NCBI GenBank assembly: GCA_030849805.1
Contig: JASANZ010002265.1
Coordinates: forward strand, 62,001 to 126,000
DNA from: Sergeia podlipaevii
Taxonomy: Eukaryota > Euglenozoa > Kinetoplastea > Trypanosomatida > Trypanosomatidae
Direction: 5' to 3'
DNA: 64,000 nucleotides
Below the pieces are notes generated by a model. It saw nothing but the letters and a program-made list of their open reading frames with translations. It searched no databases and had not been told where the DNA came from. Position numbers and translations under genes: made by a program. Positions 29,490 to 39,400 of this stretch are shown piece after piece. Within the stretch, counting starts at the first letter, position 1; every line of letters begins with the position of its first letter.

Positions 29490-31085
29490 CTATACCATGT
29501 ATAGCTCAGTGGTTCCTGCCGGCCGCTCAGGAGTAGGCTGCGGCGTACAACACGCGTATTCCGCATCTGTGCGCCTCACTACACTAGGCTGCGGAGATAA
29601 TGAAAATCCACGTAAACCAAGAGGCCTCTTCAGCCCTGGAGTCAGCACCAGCTGTGGGTGAAGAAGGTCTGCACTCTTGTGCACAGAGGTAAAAATATCG
29701 CTACTTGATCGGATAATTGGAAAGGGAGCACAATGGTGCTCTCCACCAACATCGCGGGAGCCCAAAGTCGCCTCTTGCTTGCTCGCACTGGTAGCACCAG
29801 CGCAGTCCTCTGACATTAAATAAGCAAGAGGGGTTGTGGTGCATGCGTCAGCGTATTGGTTGGCACCAAACTCTAAAGGAAAAAGCAACTTCTTCTCTGT
29901 AAGCACCTCCCCTACGTCTAGCGTGCATGGCGGCGGCAACTCTGGCGTCGTGCCCTTCTCTGTGACAAAGTGAACGGGTGTCTGAACAGACCCCTCCTTG
30001 TCGTCGACCTCGTCCTCATCCTCCTCGCTGAAGAGAAGCTGGCGTGCCGCCTCTGTGGCGATGCATGATATGCACTTTAAAGTATCTGGTGCACGCTTCG
30101 CCGTACTTCCAAAATGCGTGCACTGCTGCGTGATGCGAACTGGGGAAGCGCTGCCGCTGCGTGCACAGGAGTTCTCTGCTATTGTATCGTCGCAATTCTC
30201 ATCAAGACAGTGGGTAAGAGCATCAGTACTCTTTTGAATTGTGCCGGTCAACGTCATGTATACGTCGCGGTGATCATTGTTGTACATTCTCTGCCCAGAA
30301 TTGCCCAACTGGGCACTATCAGTGAGAATCGGAGACTCCACCGGTGCCGGACCCGCAAGCGATGCTGCACCTGTCGTTGTTGCGGTATCATGTGGCTCCA
30401 TGAAGGAAGCGCCGACGCCAGATGCCACACTGACACCCTCCGCAGCGTTGGTCTCCTTCACTGTATCAATATCAGTGCCGCTCTGCACAGTCATCACCTC
30501 CAGTAAGGCTGAAGAAACAGAAGCTGGCGAGTTAGAGGACATAAGTACAGCAGTTACTGCTTGAGTATTGTAGAAACCACACGGAAACACCGTGGCGGAG
30601 GGCTCCATTGTAGATGGTTCAGCGCCCTCTGTTGCCCTATTAAGCGCCGGAACTTCAGCGACATCAGCATCGGCAGCAGGAACCGGGCGTGGAACGCTCA
30701 TGATGTACATAACGATCACCTCCTGCCGAAGCCGCACCACCTGGGTGACGAGGTCGCTCGAAAATATCTCCGCAGTGGGCTCCATGGCGCCGTTAGGCAT
30801 CACAGCTATCTCCGTGACAGCCAGACGCTCTGTGCCGCGGTCAAACCCAGTTTCTAAAATCCCTTTTGGTACGGTGCGAAAAGAACGACTGCGGCGCATC
30901 ATGACTAGCCTGCGCATGCCTTCCTTTGCGAGTCGACGCACGTCCGTCTCAGGCCCGATAGGAACTCTGATAATACCATCGAATTTGTCATCTGCACTAA
31001 CAAACACAACAGTGGCGTACGAGGCGTCGCTATCGCAGGCAAAATCCTCCTCAGCGGGGTAGCTAGTGTGCGATTGATACTCCAT
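29490..31085 (-). CDS. Protein with putative ubiquitin-like N-terminal domain, unknown
   Basis: A protein of 531 residues with an ATG at 31083-31085 (a one-codon longer frame starts at TTG). Residues about 22-130 read as a compact alpha/beta domain: YATVVFVSADDKFDGIIRVP (hairpin), DVRRLAKEGMRRLVMMRR (helix), TEIAVMPNGAMEP (strand) and DLVTQVVRLRQEVIVMYIM (helix/turn and final strand). The order matches a beta-grasp, ubiquitin-like fold and resembles the N-terminal domain of the 1010-2329 protein, though sequence identity is low. The rest is Ser/Thr/Ala/Glu-rich with a Cys pair in KCISCIATEAARQLLFSEEDEDEVDD and is probably disordered. It has no membrane segment. Fold assignment is inference; no function is proposed. 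Confidence 0.78.
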   Translation of the reverse strand: MEYQSHTSYPAEEDFACDSDASYATVVFVSADDKFDGIIRVPIGPETDVRRLAKEGMRRLVMMRRSRSFRTVPKGILETGFDRGTERLAVTEIAVMPNGAMEPTAEIFSSDLVTQVVRLRQEVIVMYIMSVPRPVPAADADVAEVPALNRATEGAEPSTMEPSATVFPCGFYNTQAVTAVLMSSNSPASVSSALLEVMTVQSGTDIDTVKETNAAEGVSVASGVGASFMEPHDTATTTGAASLAGPAPVESPILTDSAQLGNSGQRMYNNDHRDVYMTLTGTIQKSTDALTHCLDENCDDTIAENSCARSGSASPVRITQQCTHFGSTAKRAPDTLKCISCIATEAARQLLFSEEDEDEVDDKEGSVQTPVHFVTEKGTTPELPPPCTLDVGEVLTEKKLLFPLEFGANQYADACTTTPLAYLMSEDCAGATSASKQEATLGSRDVGGEHHCAPFPIIRSSSDIFTSVHKSADLLHPQLVLTPGLKRPLGLRGFSLSPQPSVVRRTDAEYACCTPQPTPERPAGTTELYMV

Positions 31086-31186
31086 CAAGAAGAAAGAAAG
31101 AAAGTTTGCGTGTGCGTGTGTGTGTGTGTGTGTATTCTACTAGCTATTGACTAATTATTGTTGCCTGTCCAATACCAAAAATGGGC

Positions 31187-31235
<49 letters not shown>

Positions 31236-31551
31236 NNNNNNNNNNNNNNNNGGGGGGGGGGGGGAGGTCACCACGAAATAGTTTTTTTTTTAAAAGGAAA
31301 ATAATTATAAAAAGAATATGAAAATAAACCATTGACAAATTTGCAGCCAGTACAAGTAACTATATATAATATACAATCAGAATAGCAGTCAGATTCCACA
31401 CCTGGGCAATTATTGCTCACTGGACCTCAACTTCACATATATGTTTTCGTGTGAGTAGCAAAACAAAAATGTCAAAATAAAAAAAAAGAGGAAAGAGAAG
31501 AAAGGAGTGCTCAAATCTAGTACCATGACAACTTCTTTTTTTCTCTTCTTC
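31086..31551. other. Spacer with (GT)n, (AT)n, an assembly gap and a G13 run
   Basis: Contains (GT)n at about 31109-31132, (AT)n at 31190-31218, (GT)n at 31219-31235, 16 N at 31236-31251 and 13 G at 31252-31264. The true length is unknown. No gene seen. Confidence 0.8.
31190..31264. repeat. Compound microsatellite interrupted by an assembly gap
   Basis: About 14 AT units run into about 8 GT units, then 16 N, then a run of 13 G. The gap most likely reflects failure to sequence or assemble through the simple repeat. Confidence 0.9.
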
Positions 31552-32958
31552 TTAATTGGGCTCTATCTTTACACAGCTATCATCTGGCTCCCTCATTTCT
31601 TCTTTGATTGCAAAAGTGGGCACCTCGTGCGACATAGCCTGTTCGAGAAACGCCTCGGGGGTATACTTCCACAGCAGCTGTGCATATACGAGTGATGTGG
31701 AGTCGGTCCACTCAGTGAGAGAGCCAAGCACATCCTCATCCGTGGCGTACGGAGAAGGAATAAAGTAGGTTCCTCTCTTCTGATTTTGATTTGTTTGAGG
31801 ACGGAGATCGCGATGAGCCGCAAACAATGGGTGATCGTCTAAAATCGCATCACGACGCTTGGTATGTCGGCGTTGCTTTCGATTGTACAGCGGCGGCGGG
31901 TCGTCACCTTCAGCAAGCAGTGTCGCCACGTTAACGCCTGCAATGTTAAACACGGGCTTCGTTGAAGAAGTCGACTTTTCAGAGCTTTGACTCACTGGGC
32001 TCGCTAGCTTGTCCGCTTTTCTGCCCCTTCGCTCCGTTGCCTTCTTCTGTGTGTCATGAGGAGTAGAAACTGCGGTAGTGGCAGAAGACGCGACTGATTC
32101 CGCGTTGGCCTCGCGCATGCCACCCTTCTTCTCCAAGTCGCGCTCACTATCCCTTCCTTCTTTCTGTATTCCTTTGGATGCTGCAGTAACCCCTTTCTCG
32201 CTCTCCTTCTTGGGATCTGTATGAGAGTTCTGCTCATGTGCATGGCTCCTCTCTACCTCCTCTATGCGCCGGCGGGTGGAAGGGCTAGAACGCGCTGACG
32301 CCAAATGCTTGCACGGTAACAAGCGCTTCCGCTCTCGCGTCGGCATCGTCTCCTCTTCGCTATCCTCTTTTTCGACCTTCATCTCCTTCTCCTGCTCTAT
32401 GTTCTCATTCTTCGCACAGATGCCGGCAGTCTCTCCATTCTCTTCTCTTATTCTTTCAGCGCATTCCTCTCCCTTTGAACCCTCTGCTCCACTACCGCTT
32501 GCATTCCCCGTCGACCCCTCCGCGCCTTCGTATCCCTCCTTGTGAACCTCTTCATCTGTGGGTGGTTTACTTTCTTGTTCATCTACCACCACCACCTCCT
32601 CCTCCTCCTGCGTCTTCGTACTTGAGGCTTTTTCCATTGAACTGGGAGCACTAGCCATTTCAGGTGTAGTGACATTGCTTACATCTGTTTGCTTTTCTAC
32701 GCACCCCCGTGTGCTGCCTGCAGATTCATGACTTTCTATGCTATCCCCTTTGCTTGCACTTGCCAAAGAAGACTCCTCTGGCTCACTAGCGCTGCTGCTC
32801 CGCGTGAAAGATGCTGCCACCTCCTTGCCCATGGCCTGCTCAGCTTCTAATGGCGCTTCCTGTTGTGGGAAAGAGGTCTCAGAAGATGACTGTGCGCTAT
32901 AGATAAATGGCATCTGAGTATCATCTAAAGTATGTAAAGTAGCATCGGTACTCTCCAT
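31552..32958 (-). CDS. Highly charged protein with conserved-looking C-terminus, unknown
   Basis: A protein of 468 residues; the start is the ATG at 32956-32958, since the five-codon extension begins at GTG. Residues 1-320 are almost entirely Glu/Lys/Ser/Thr/Gly, with acidic and basic clusters (EKEMKVEKEDSEEETMPTRERKR) and are surely disordered. The last 150 residues differ: FNIAGVNVATLLAEGDDPPPLYNRKQRRHTKRRDAILDDHPLFAAHRDL, then YFIPSPYATDEDVLGSLTEWTDSTSLVYAQLLWKYTPEAFLEQAM. This tail has aromatic residues and even codon use like a folded module. The family was not recognised. Basic and acidic clusters suggest a nuclear or RNA-bound protein, but that is only inference. Confidence 0.75.
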   Translation of the reverse strand: MESTDATLHTLDDTQMPFIYSAQSSSETSFPQQEAPLEAEQAMGKEVAASFTRSSSASEPEESSLASASKGDSIESHESAGSTRGCVEKQTDVSNVTTPEMASAPSSMEKASSTKTQEEEEVVVVDEQESKPPTDEEVHKEGYEGAEGSTGNASGSGAEGSKGEECAERIREENGETAGICAKNENIEQEKEMKVEKEDSEEETMPTRERKRLLPCKHLASARSSPSTRRRIEEVERSHAHEQNSHTDPKKESEKGVTAASKGIQKEGRDSERDLEKKGGMREANAESVASSATTAVSTPHDTQKKATERRGRKADKLASPVSQSSEKSTSSTKPVFNIAGVNVATLLAEGDDPPPLYNRKQRRHTKRRDAILDDHPLFAAHRDLRPQTNQNQKRGTYFIPSPYATDEDVLGSLTEWTDSTSLVYAQLLWKYTPEAFLEQAMSHEVPTFAIKEEMREPDDSCVKIEPN

Positions 32959-33554
32959 GATCAGTTTGCTCACCCGTGGTATTCTCTATTGAAGTAAAAA
33001 AAAAAAATAATAATAATAATGTTGCACGGTGGATTCTAGTCTCTGTCTCACACTTTGTGCAAGTAGTTATAATTAGATCACGTGTTCGTTTTGCTTTTTT
33101 AAAAAAAGATCTGTACTACAAATATATAATGAACAGCAAAAATAAGTATGTCAGTGTCAAAAAAAAAATAATTTTTCATCAAATCTAAATTCTCTTCAAC
33201 GAAAGGAATATATATATATATATTTGTAAGTTGGACACCAAGCACAACATAGCAAATAGAAAAAGAAAAACAACATGAGTACTATTCTTTTTTTCGTTTC
33301 ATGCTCATAAGCGACTTACCATCTTAATAGACAAATTGAATAACAGATAACAGCTTCTCTTCAAACCATTACTCACACTCACCAAAGTCATGAATCCGCC
33401 ACCGTCGTGACTGATTTGTTCTCACTTCAAGACAGAAAAAAAAAAAAACGAAAGACTTGCATATTGACCTCCCCACCTCTCCATTCCCCCTCTCACTTTT
33501 TTTTTTCCGTCCCTACTACACTTCTCTCCGTTAGTTGTCACTTCTGGCAAGCTA
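32959..33554. other. Intergenic spacer
   Basis: AT-rich with an A run and (AAT)n tract at about 32996-33020 and a (TA)n run near 33210-33223. On the plus strand 33470-33530 is pyrimidine-rich, which on the transcribed strand is purine-rich and so is not a splice tract. Confidence 0.7.
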
Positions 33555-35321
33555 CTACTGGCGGCTCCGCTGGTAGCGTGTATAATCCTTCGAAGTGACT
33601 ACCTTGCCCTGCACATCTTGTGTCTCCTCATTCTCAAAGTCTTCGCGCAACCGCTTGCGCAGATCGACCGAGCCGCCAGAAAGTGTGTTACGCATCTGAA
33701 TCGCCATCCGAATAGAGGCAATGCCTTCGTACTCTCTCAGGTTTGTCGTCACCCCAAGACGCCTGAGACCCTCTGTGTGCCGCTCACCACCAAAGTGCTC
33801 ACGAAACCGCTGCGGCCCCTTGTACACCGTGCTCCCGCACACTTCGCACAAATAGTTCTTATCCAGTTGCTGCAAGCGCACCAGCCACCGTGCAACAGGC
33901 TGGTCATCATCTCCAAGAAACTCAGTTACGCGGCTCTCCATATGTGCTTCAGCAGCTGCCTCAGCCTTCTTGACCTCCCTAGATGGCCCCAGATCCACCT
34001 GAGTGTGGTACTGTGCAGCATGTGCGACGGTGCCCTCCATCGTGGACGCCACATTGCGGCGCACTTTCTCTAGAGAAAACTCAAACTCCTTCTCGGCACG
34101 TTCGCGGTCCATCTCCAGCTCCTCCGTAGTCCTGCTGTAGTCTCGCAGAAGCGTCTGCTCGGTCGTCGTTAGCGTTTGAAAAAGAATGGACTGCAGCACG
34201 GACGCAATCTTCGCTTCCATAATGCATACGCCTTTCACTTCATCCATAGACTTTGGGGCATGCACCGCGGTCGCATCTACCAACACCGTTCCATTTCCCT
34301 CGTGGGCAGCAATTTCTTCATTAATGGCAGTAGCGCTGCTGCTCGAGATGACTTGTTCAATGTACACGAGAGGCCACAAGCTGAAGGTTTTAAAGAATCG
34401 TTTCAAGGGTGGCGGCACCACAAGGCCGCAAGAAAGCTTTTGTCCATGCGTAGTAGTGATTGCAACCTCATTCTCTTCCCGTTGAGGGTCCGCATCGCTG
34501 TTTGCTTGCCTGCTTGTGAGTGACGCCACAATCACGTCGTTCCTCTCCGCCTCCAAGACGCTCCAGAATGCCTCAGCGTCTTTTTCTGTCTCGTTCATCA
34601 ACCGCGTGAGGTTCTTTTGAAGAGGGTGAACGCGAGTGTAGAAAGACACGAGGTAGTCTAGCAGGCCACTCACAAACTTCTTGTAGAGTTGAAACCCAAT
34701 CACCTTGCGGTAGGCGTGCACGCTATGCAAAACAATTTCAGGTACCTGAGGGATAAAGCGGAAGTACTCAACACGGAGCTCCCAGGTCCCGCCCCAACGA
34801 GCAAGGTCTTCGGCAAGCGACCCAGAAATCAGACCACTGCCGCAGTCTGTTGCAAGAGAGCTTGTGGTGGTCATGAAGGTGCTGTACAAGTTGTAAGAGG
34901 GCTCCATGTCAAAGCAGGCGCCATAGCGCTCTCGCACAGAGAAGAGCACGTCGAGTTGCTTAGGATCGGGAAGGATCAACTCACTCTTAATGGAGGGGAG
35001 ATCGCGATATGTCTGATGGTACTCGCGAATATCCGCAATGCGCGCCTCAAACTGCTTTATCGCCGCCATAACGGTTTCCTGCCCTTCGGCAGGAGCCTCT
35101 TGCGCGTTAACAATATCGTCGTCGTCTAAATAAAGATCGAGCAGCTTGTCCGCCGTTTGTCGGATCTCTTCGACCTGTTGGGCCTTGAAGCTATCTAATA
35201 AAATGCAGTGTCGTGCATCCTCAATATCGCCGCGAAACAATTCTTGCTGCACAACGCTATCTACACGCTTCTCGACATCTGCCTCAAGGGCTCGAATACG
35301 TTCTAACACCCCCGTTTCCAT
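33555..35321 (-). CDS. SF3A3: Splicing factor 3A subunit 3 (SF3A60/Prp9)
   Basis: A protein of 588 residues, slightly longer than the human protein, with an ATG at 35319-35321. SF3A3 is the scaffold subunit of SF3a in the U2 snRNP. The N-terminus begins METGVLERIRALEADVEKR and continues with the helical region of the family (FEARIADIREYHQTYRDLPSI; VSGLLDYLVSFYTRVHPLQKNLTRL). The C-terminal U1-type finger is complete: YLCEVCGSTVYKGPQRFREHFGGERH, with Cys at 492 and 495 and His at 509 and 515, followed by the hallmark HTEGLRRLGV and ending QGKVVTSKDYTRYQRSRQ. In trypanosomatids U2 snRNP components serve mainly spliced-leader trans-splicing. The middle (about residues 300-450) is more divergent than in animals. 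A sense tract ending in AATTAAG near 35349 gives a 27-nt 5' UTR. Confidence 0.94.
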   Translation of the reverse strand: METGVLERIRALEADVEKRVDSVVQQELFRGDIEDARHCILLDSFKAQQVEEIRQTADKLLDLYLDDDDIVNAQEAPAEGQETVMAAIKQFEARIADIREYHQTYRDLPSIKSELILPDPKQLDVLFSVRERYGACFDMEPSYNLYSTFMTTTSSLATDCGSGLISGSLAEDLARWGGTWELRVEYFRFIPQVPEIVLHSVHAYRKVIGFQLYKKFVSGLLDYLVSFYTRVHPLQKNLTRLMNETEKDAEAFWSVLEAERNDVIVASLTSRQANSDADPQREENEVAITTTHGQKLSCGLVVPPPLKRFFKTFSLWPLVYIEQVISSSSATAINEEIAAHEGNGTVLVDATAVHAPKSMDEVKGVCIMEAKIASVLQSILFQTLTTTEQTLLRDYSRTTEELEMDRERAEKEFEFSLEKVRRNVASTMEGTVAHAAQYHTQVDLGPSREVKKAEAAAEAHMESRVTEFLGDDDQPVARWLVRLQQLDKNYLCEVCGSTVYKGPQRFREHFGGERHTEGLRRLGVTTNLREYEGIASIRMAIQMRNTLSGGSVDLRKRLREDFENEETQDVQGKVVTSKDYTRYQRSRQ

Positions 35322-36414
35322 CTTCTGTGTATATGAAAAGAAAAGCTTCTTAATTACAAAATAAAAAAAAGGTGAGGAAAAAAGGTGATTTTTAAGTTAC
35401 TCAAAAACGTTATACCTATATAGACTCAACCAGAAGGCGCCTGTACACAACGCCTAAGCCGACGTATAAAAACAAAGTGCTTCAATTTTTAAGCAAGTGC
35501 AAGATACAAGCATAAAAGCGTAACGCTTTTGTGGGTATTCAATGCACGGTGTTAAACATTTATGATTATGACTGGTAAATGCAGAGAGAATCTGTTTACA
35601 TACTGAGAGGAAAAAAAAAACTGTATCAACTACATCGAGACAACATCAAATAAGACAACAACAAAAATAAAATAAAGTAGCGAAGGAAGCTCCAACAAGG
35701 GTAACACAAAACAACAAAAAAAAAATTAAGAAAAACATATCTATAATCAACAGAGGCAAACCAAATAAAAAATTAAAAAAATCATTCCGTAAAAACCTCT
35801 TTATGCTAGCATATATATAACTTGTTGCCCTGACTTTTCCTTTCCTTTCCTTTCTAAGCTGCTTGCTTGTATATCGAATCTGCACGCACAGATATAAGCA
35901 GTACAATCGCAAGAAAAAAAAGAGGGGGGGGGGAAGAGGAGAAACACACAACACCCGCAAGCGTGGCCTCCACTTGCGAATGCATTCCCCTCCACTACAC
36001 ACAAAAAAAAAAATCAGCAAAAACAGTAGCATTCACTTCTAGAAAAAAAAAAATCAGATTGTACATGCAAACCATGCGTATATTTTGACTCCTACAACCC
36101 ACATGTCTCTTTTAAATAAATAAAAATTCTGTTTGAAGGAATAAGTAGTTTGGTTCGCAAACAGTTGAAAGAAAAAAACATCCTGTGCGTCCTCACACAT
36201 ACGTAACAAAACAATGTTACACAAACGATCGCTCAAAAAAAAAAAAAAGAAGCAAGACAAAGAAAAAAAAAAATGCCCTAATTCCATTGTAGATGTTGCG
36301 ATGCATCATAACACTCTGCTTTATCAGAAAGTGTGACTAGGACTCACTGAATAAATACAAGAAAGAAAAATACTCGCAAGGCGTCTTCCAAAAGAAACAA
36401 ACAAAAAAAAGGCA
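35322..36414. other. Intergenic spacer of about 1.1 kb
   Basis: AT-rich with A runs near 36003, 36040, 36237 and 36263, a G10 patch near 35924, and a TTTCC repeat of about four units at 35836-35856. The SF3A3 splice site is near 35349. Nothing else is supported. Confidence 0.65.
35349..35350 (-). promoter_or_regulatory. Predicted spliced-leader acceptor AG for SF3A3
   Basis: The sense strand has CTTTTTTTTTATTTTGTAATTAAG, whose terminal AG lies 27 nt before the ATG. Confidence 0.5.
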
Positions 36415-39400
36415 TTAATATAGTTCGCTTCCCTTCTTCTTGATAGTAGAGCGTCGAGGGGCGTGGACAACATTGTCATACCTAGAGCACTCCAAGTAGT
36501 AGACCCACTCGATCGTTTCGCCATTGCCGCCAGGAGGTACGCACGACACAATCAGCTTGCCGCGCATCGAGTCTACATTGTCCTCCATCTTGCACTGCAC
36601 AGGTATCGAGATTGACTTTTTGGGTGCCACACTTTCCGTCTTCTTGGTCACCGAGAACGCTGGTGAGTCTGTTACCACGGTAATAGAAATGGACTCGCTG
36701 AAGATGTTCTTGAAAGGAATGGGTGTGTTCTGGTTGGGTTTCATCATGTAAGGGCCCTGGCGCTGAGGAGCAGTGCACGTGGCAAGGATAGGAAACGTGT
36801 AAGTGCCTCCAACAGGAGACACCAGCTCGATGGTTTCCTTGCTTCCTCCCATCGCCTGCGGCTCATAACAGAACTCCGCCACCAGCTCCTGGCCCTTCGG
36901 CCATGGGCTTGCCTGTGCCTTGAGAGAAGCACCTTGGCCAACCTTGGTAATCACAGAGGAGTTCTTGCCCAAGCTACCGCCTGATATGCTGCCGCCAGCG
37001 GTGCTTGGCCCCGACGCAGCGCCGCTGTTACCGCTGGTATTAGGGTCCACAAAACGAATGGTGAACTCCGTGTTGGTACGCGCGTAGTGAGTAAAGCGCA
37101 ATGGGAATACGATGCTCTGACCCAGTGGACATACGAGACGCGTCATCTTCTCCGTTTGACAAGGACTAGAAGTTAGGTTGAGAACGAGGTTCGTTGTACC
37201 CAGTTCTGCGCACGTGACCTGCACCTTAACTGGCGCATACTCTTTGTGCACCAGCGGGAAGAACTCAATGGGAAGGTTAGCAGTGCTCTTGGGAGGCACC
37301 ACTAGTGCTCCAGGTGCGATGAGACAGTCCACACTACCCTCCAGCTTGCACGTCGCCGTCACCGCCTTGGCGAGTGGATTGGTCAGGGAAATGTTGTGCA
37401 CAGCCGGATTGCGCACTGGTGCTTGCAGCTCCACCACTGCCGCATTTGGCTGGCCAGAAATCTTCATGGAAATCTCATAAAACTGAAGCATGTCAGAGCG
37501 CTCAGGACAGCGGAAAGAAATCGTGCCGAGGTAAAAACCTTCGCGAATAGTGGAAACTATCAAACTGTACTCCTTGGTGCAGCTCGCTGGTACCTCAATG
37601 CCACTAGGTCCGTTCATCGTGATCACGCCGTCCTCAGGTGTCGGTGTCCACAGTATGTCCTTGACAAAACGCAGCGGCATGTTCGTCCAGTTGCGCACCG
37701 CAAACTTCACCGTCTTGGGGTCGTTGACTTGCAGTTCAATGTTCACAGGCGCGCCGGAGGGGCCCGGGGCCTCAGCGAAACCATCCAGGCGGAACGTAAG
37801 CGCCGTGCCATCAGGCTGCGGAATAAACAGAGTGCCCTCATCAACTTCGCTGGTGCGAGTGCTGCGCAATGGTGCATACACAACTGTCACCTCAGCCTTA
37901 TTCTTCGCCTTGATCGTGATTTCCTTGGGGCCCGTGAATAGAGGATTATCAATCGTGGGCTCGAACGTCCACGCCTCACCGAACTTGTTGTCCACCGTGA
38001 GTTTCTGCTCCACAGTCTCGCGTGCACGGCAGCGAAACTGCAAAATACCCTTTGCCGCGGGACGCTCAATCGCATTCGCCTCTACAGTAATGTTCAGCGG
38101 TGGAGAGTTGTCAAAGTCGACGGAAAGGTTACGGACGAATTGACTCTTCGCGTTTGTAGGAGTATAGTGCACCTCGCAGACAAACTCTGTATGGGAGCGG
38201 ATGAAGCCAGAGGGCGGCGTCACTGTAAGCTCACCACCCGCGCGCGCGGCCCCGTTCCACGAGAACTTCTGAGATATGTCTCCGCTGTTCATGAGCACTA
38301 CACGCCGTGTCGCAGAGGAACCCGCAACGACATCGTCGAAGCGCAGCGATGAGGTATCCAGGTGCATCTCTGCGTCCTCGCAAGAGCCCGTAATGAGTGC
38401 AAACGGGAACTCACGGCCACAAACCAGCATCTTCATCTCTCGCTGGAACTCTCCCATGCGCACAGTCGGTTTAAACATAATGGTGACCGTCCGCACCTCT
38501 CGAGGCTTCAGCAGCATCGTGTGCGCAGAGGAGATGGAAATGCCCTTGTTGACAAGGTCTGCATCCACGCAACCCACAAAGGAAACTGGCGTGGCAATGC
38601 GACTGCGGCACTCAATCCTCATCTCGATCTCGCGACACTCACCGATGCGAGCAACGCCTAGCTTAGCGTAGTGGTTGAGCACCTCCACGCGGGGGATGAT
38701 ACCCTCGCCGCTGATTGGGACCTGAATAGGATGCACACCGTTGAGGACAAGGGTGAGCTTGTCGTCGTGCATGCGCGTTTCACGAGGTAAGAAAGTCAGC
38801 TTCACATCGGTGCTCGTGTCCGGACGGGCCACGAAGGAGGTGGTGTCCAGTGTGCACCAGTCGTTCGACTGCGGCAGATTGCAGTCGACAGAGATCACAT
38901 CCTTGTCGTTGTTGATAATCGTCAGCGTCGCCGTTACCTCACCGTGAGGGTTGTAAGAGGTAATGAAGCGTGGTCCAAAGTCGTAGCGCTCAAAGCTCAA
39001 GTGCAGTCTAGGAATGTACGTGGTCGCCTGTACGCCTACCTGATAAGCGACCTTGCCAGCAATCTTAAAGAGCAGGCGGTACTGCCTCAAGGTCTCCTCC
39101 GCGGTAGGGTAGTACGTGAAGGTGATCACCGAGCGCTGCTTGGGCATCACCGTGCCAGAAATCTCGTCAATCGACACAAATCGACGTTCCTGGGCGGCGA
39201 TGGCAAAGTCGAAGGCGTGCTGACCCTTGTTGGAAAGAATAAACCGGCGCACCACACGCTCGTCCACCTGCACGCGTCCCAGGTTGAGGTGCAGCAAGTG
39301 CGCGCGCGACGCAACCAGCGGTGGTGTGGTATCATCGATGGGCTCGACTTGTAGAGAGTCATGCACGCATATGCCTTCGCCCTTCACGTTTATGGTCAGT

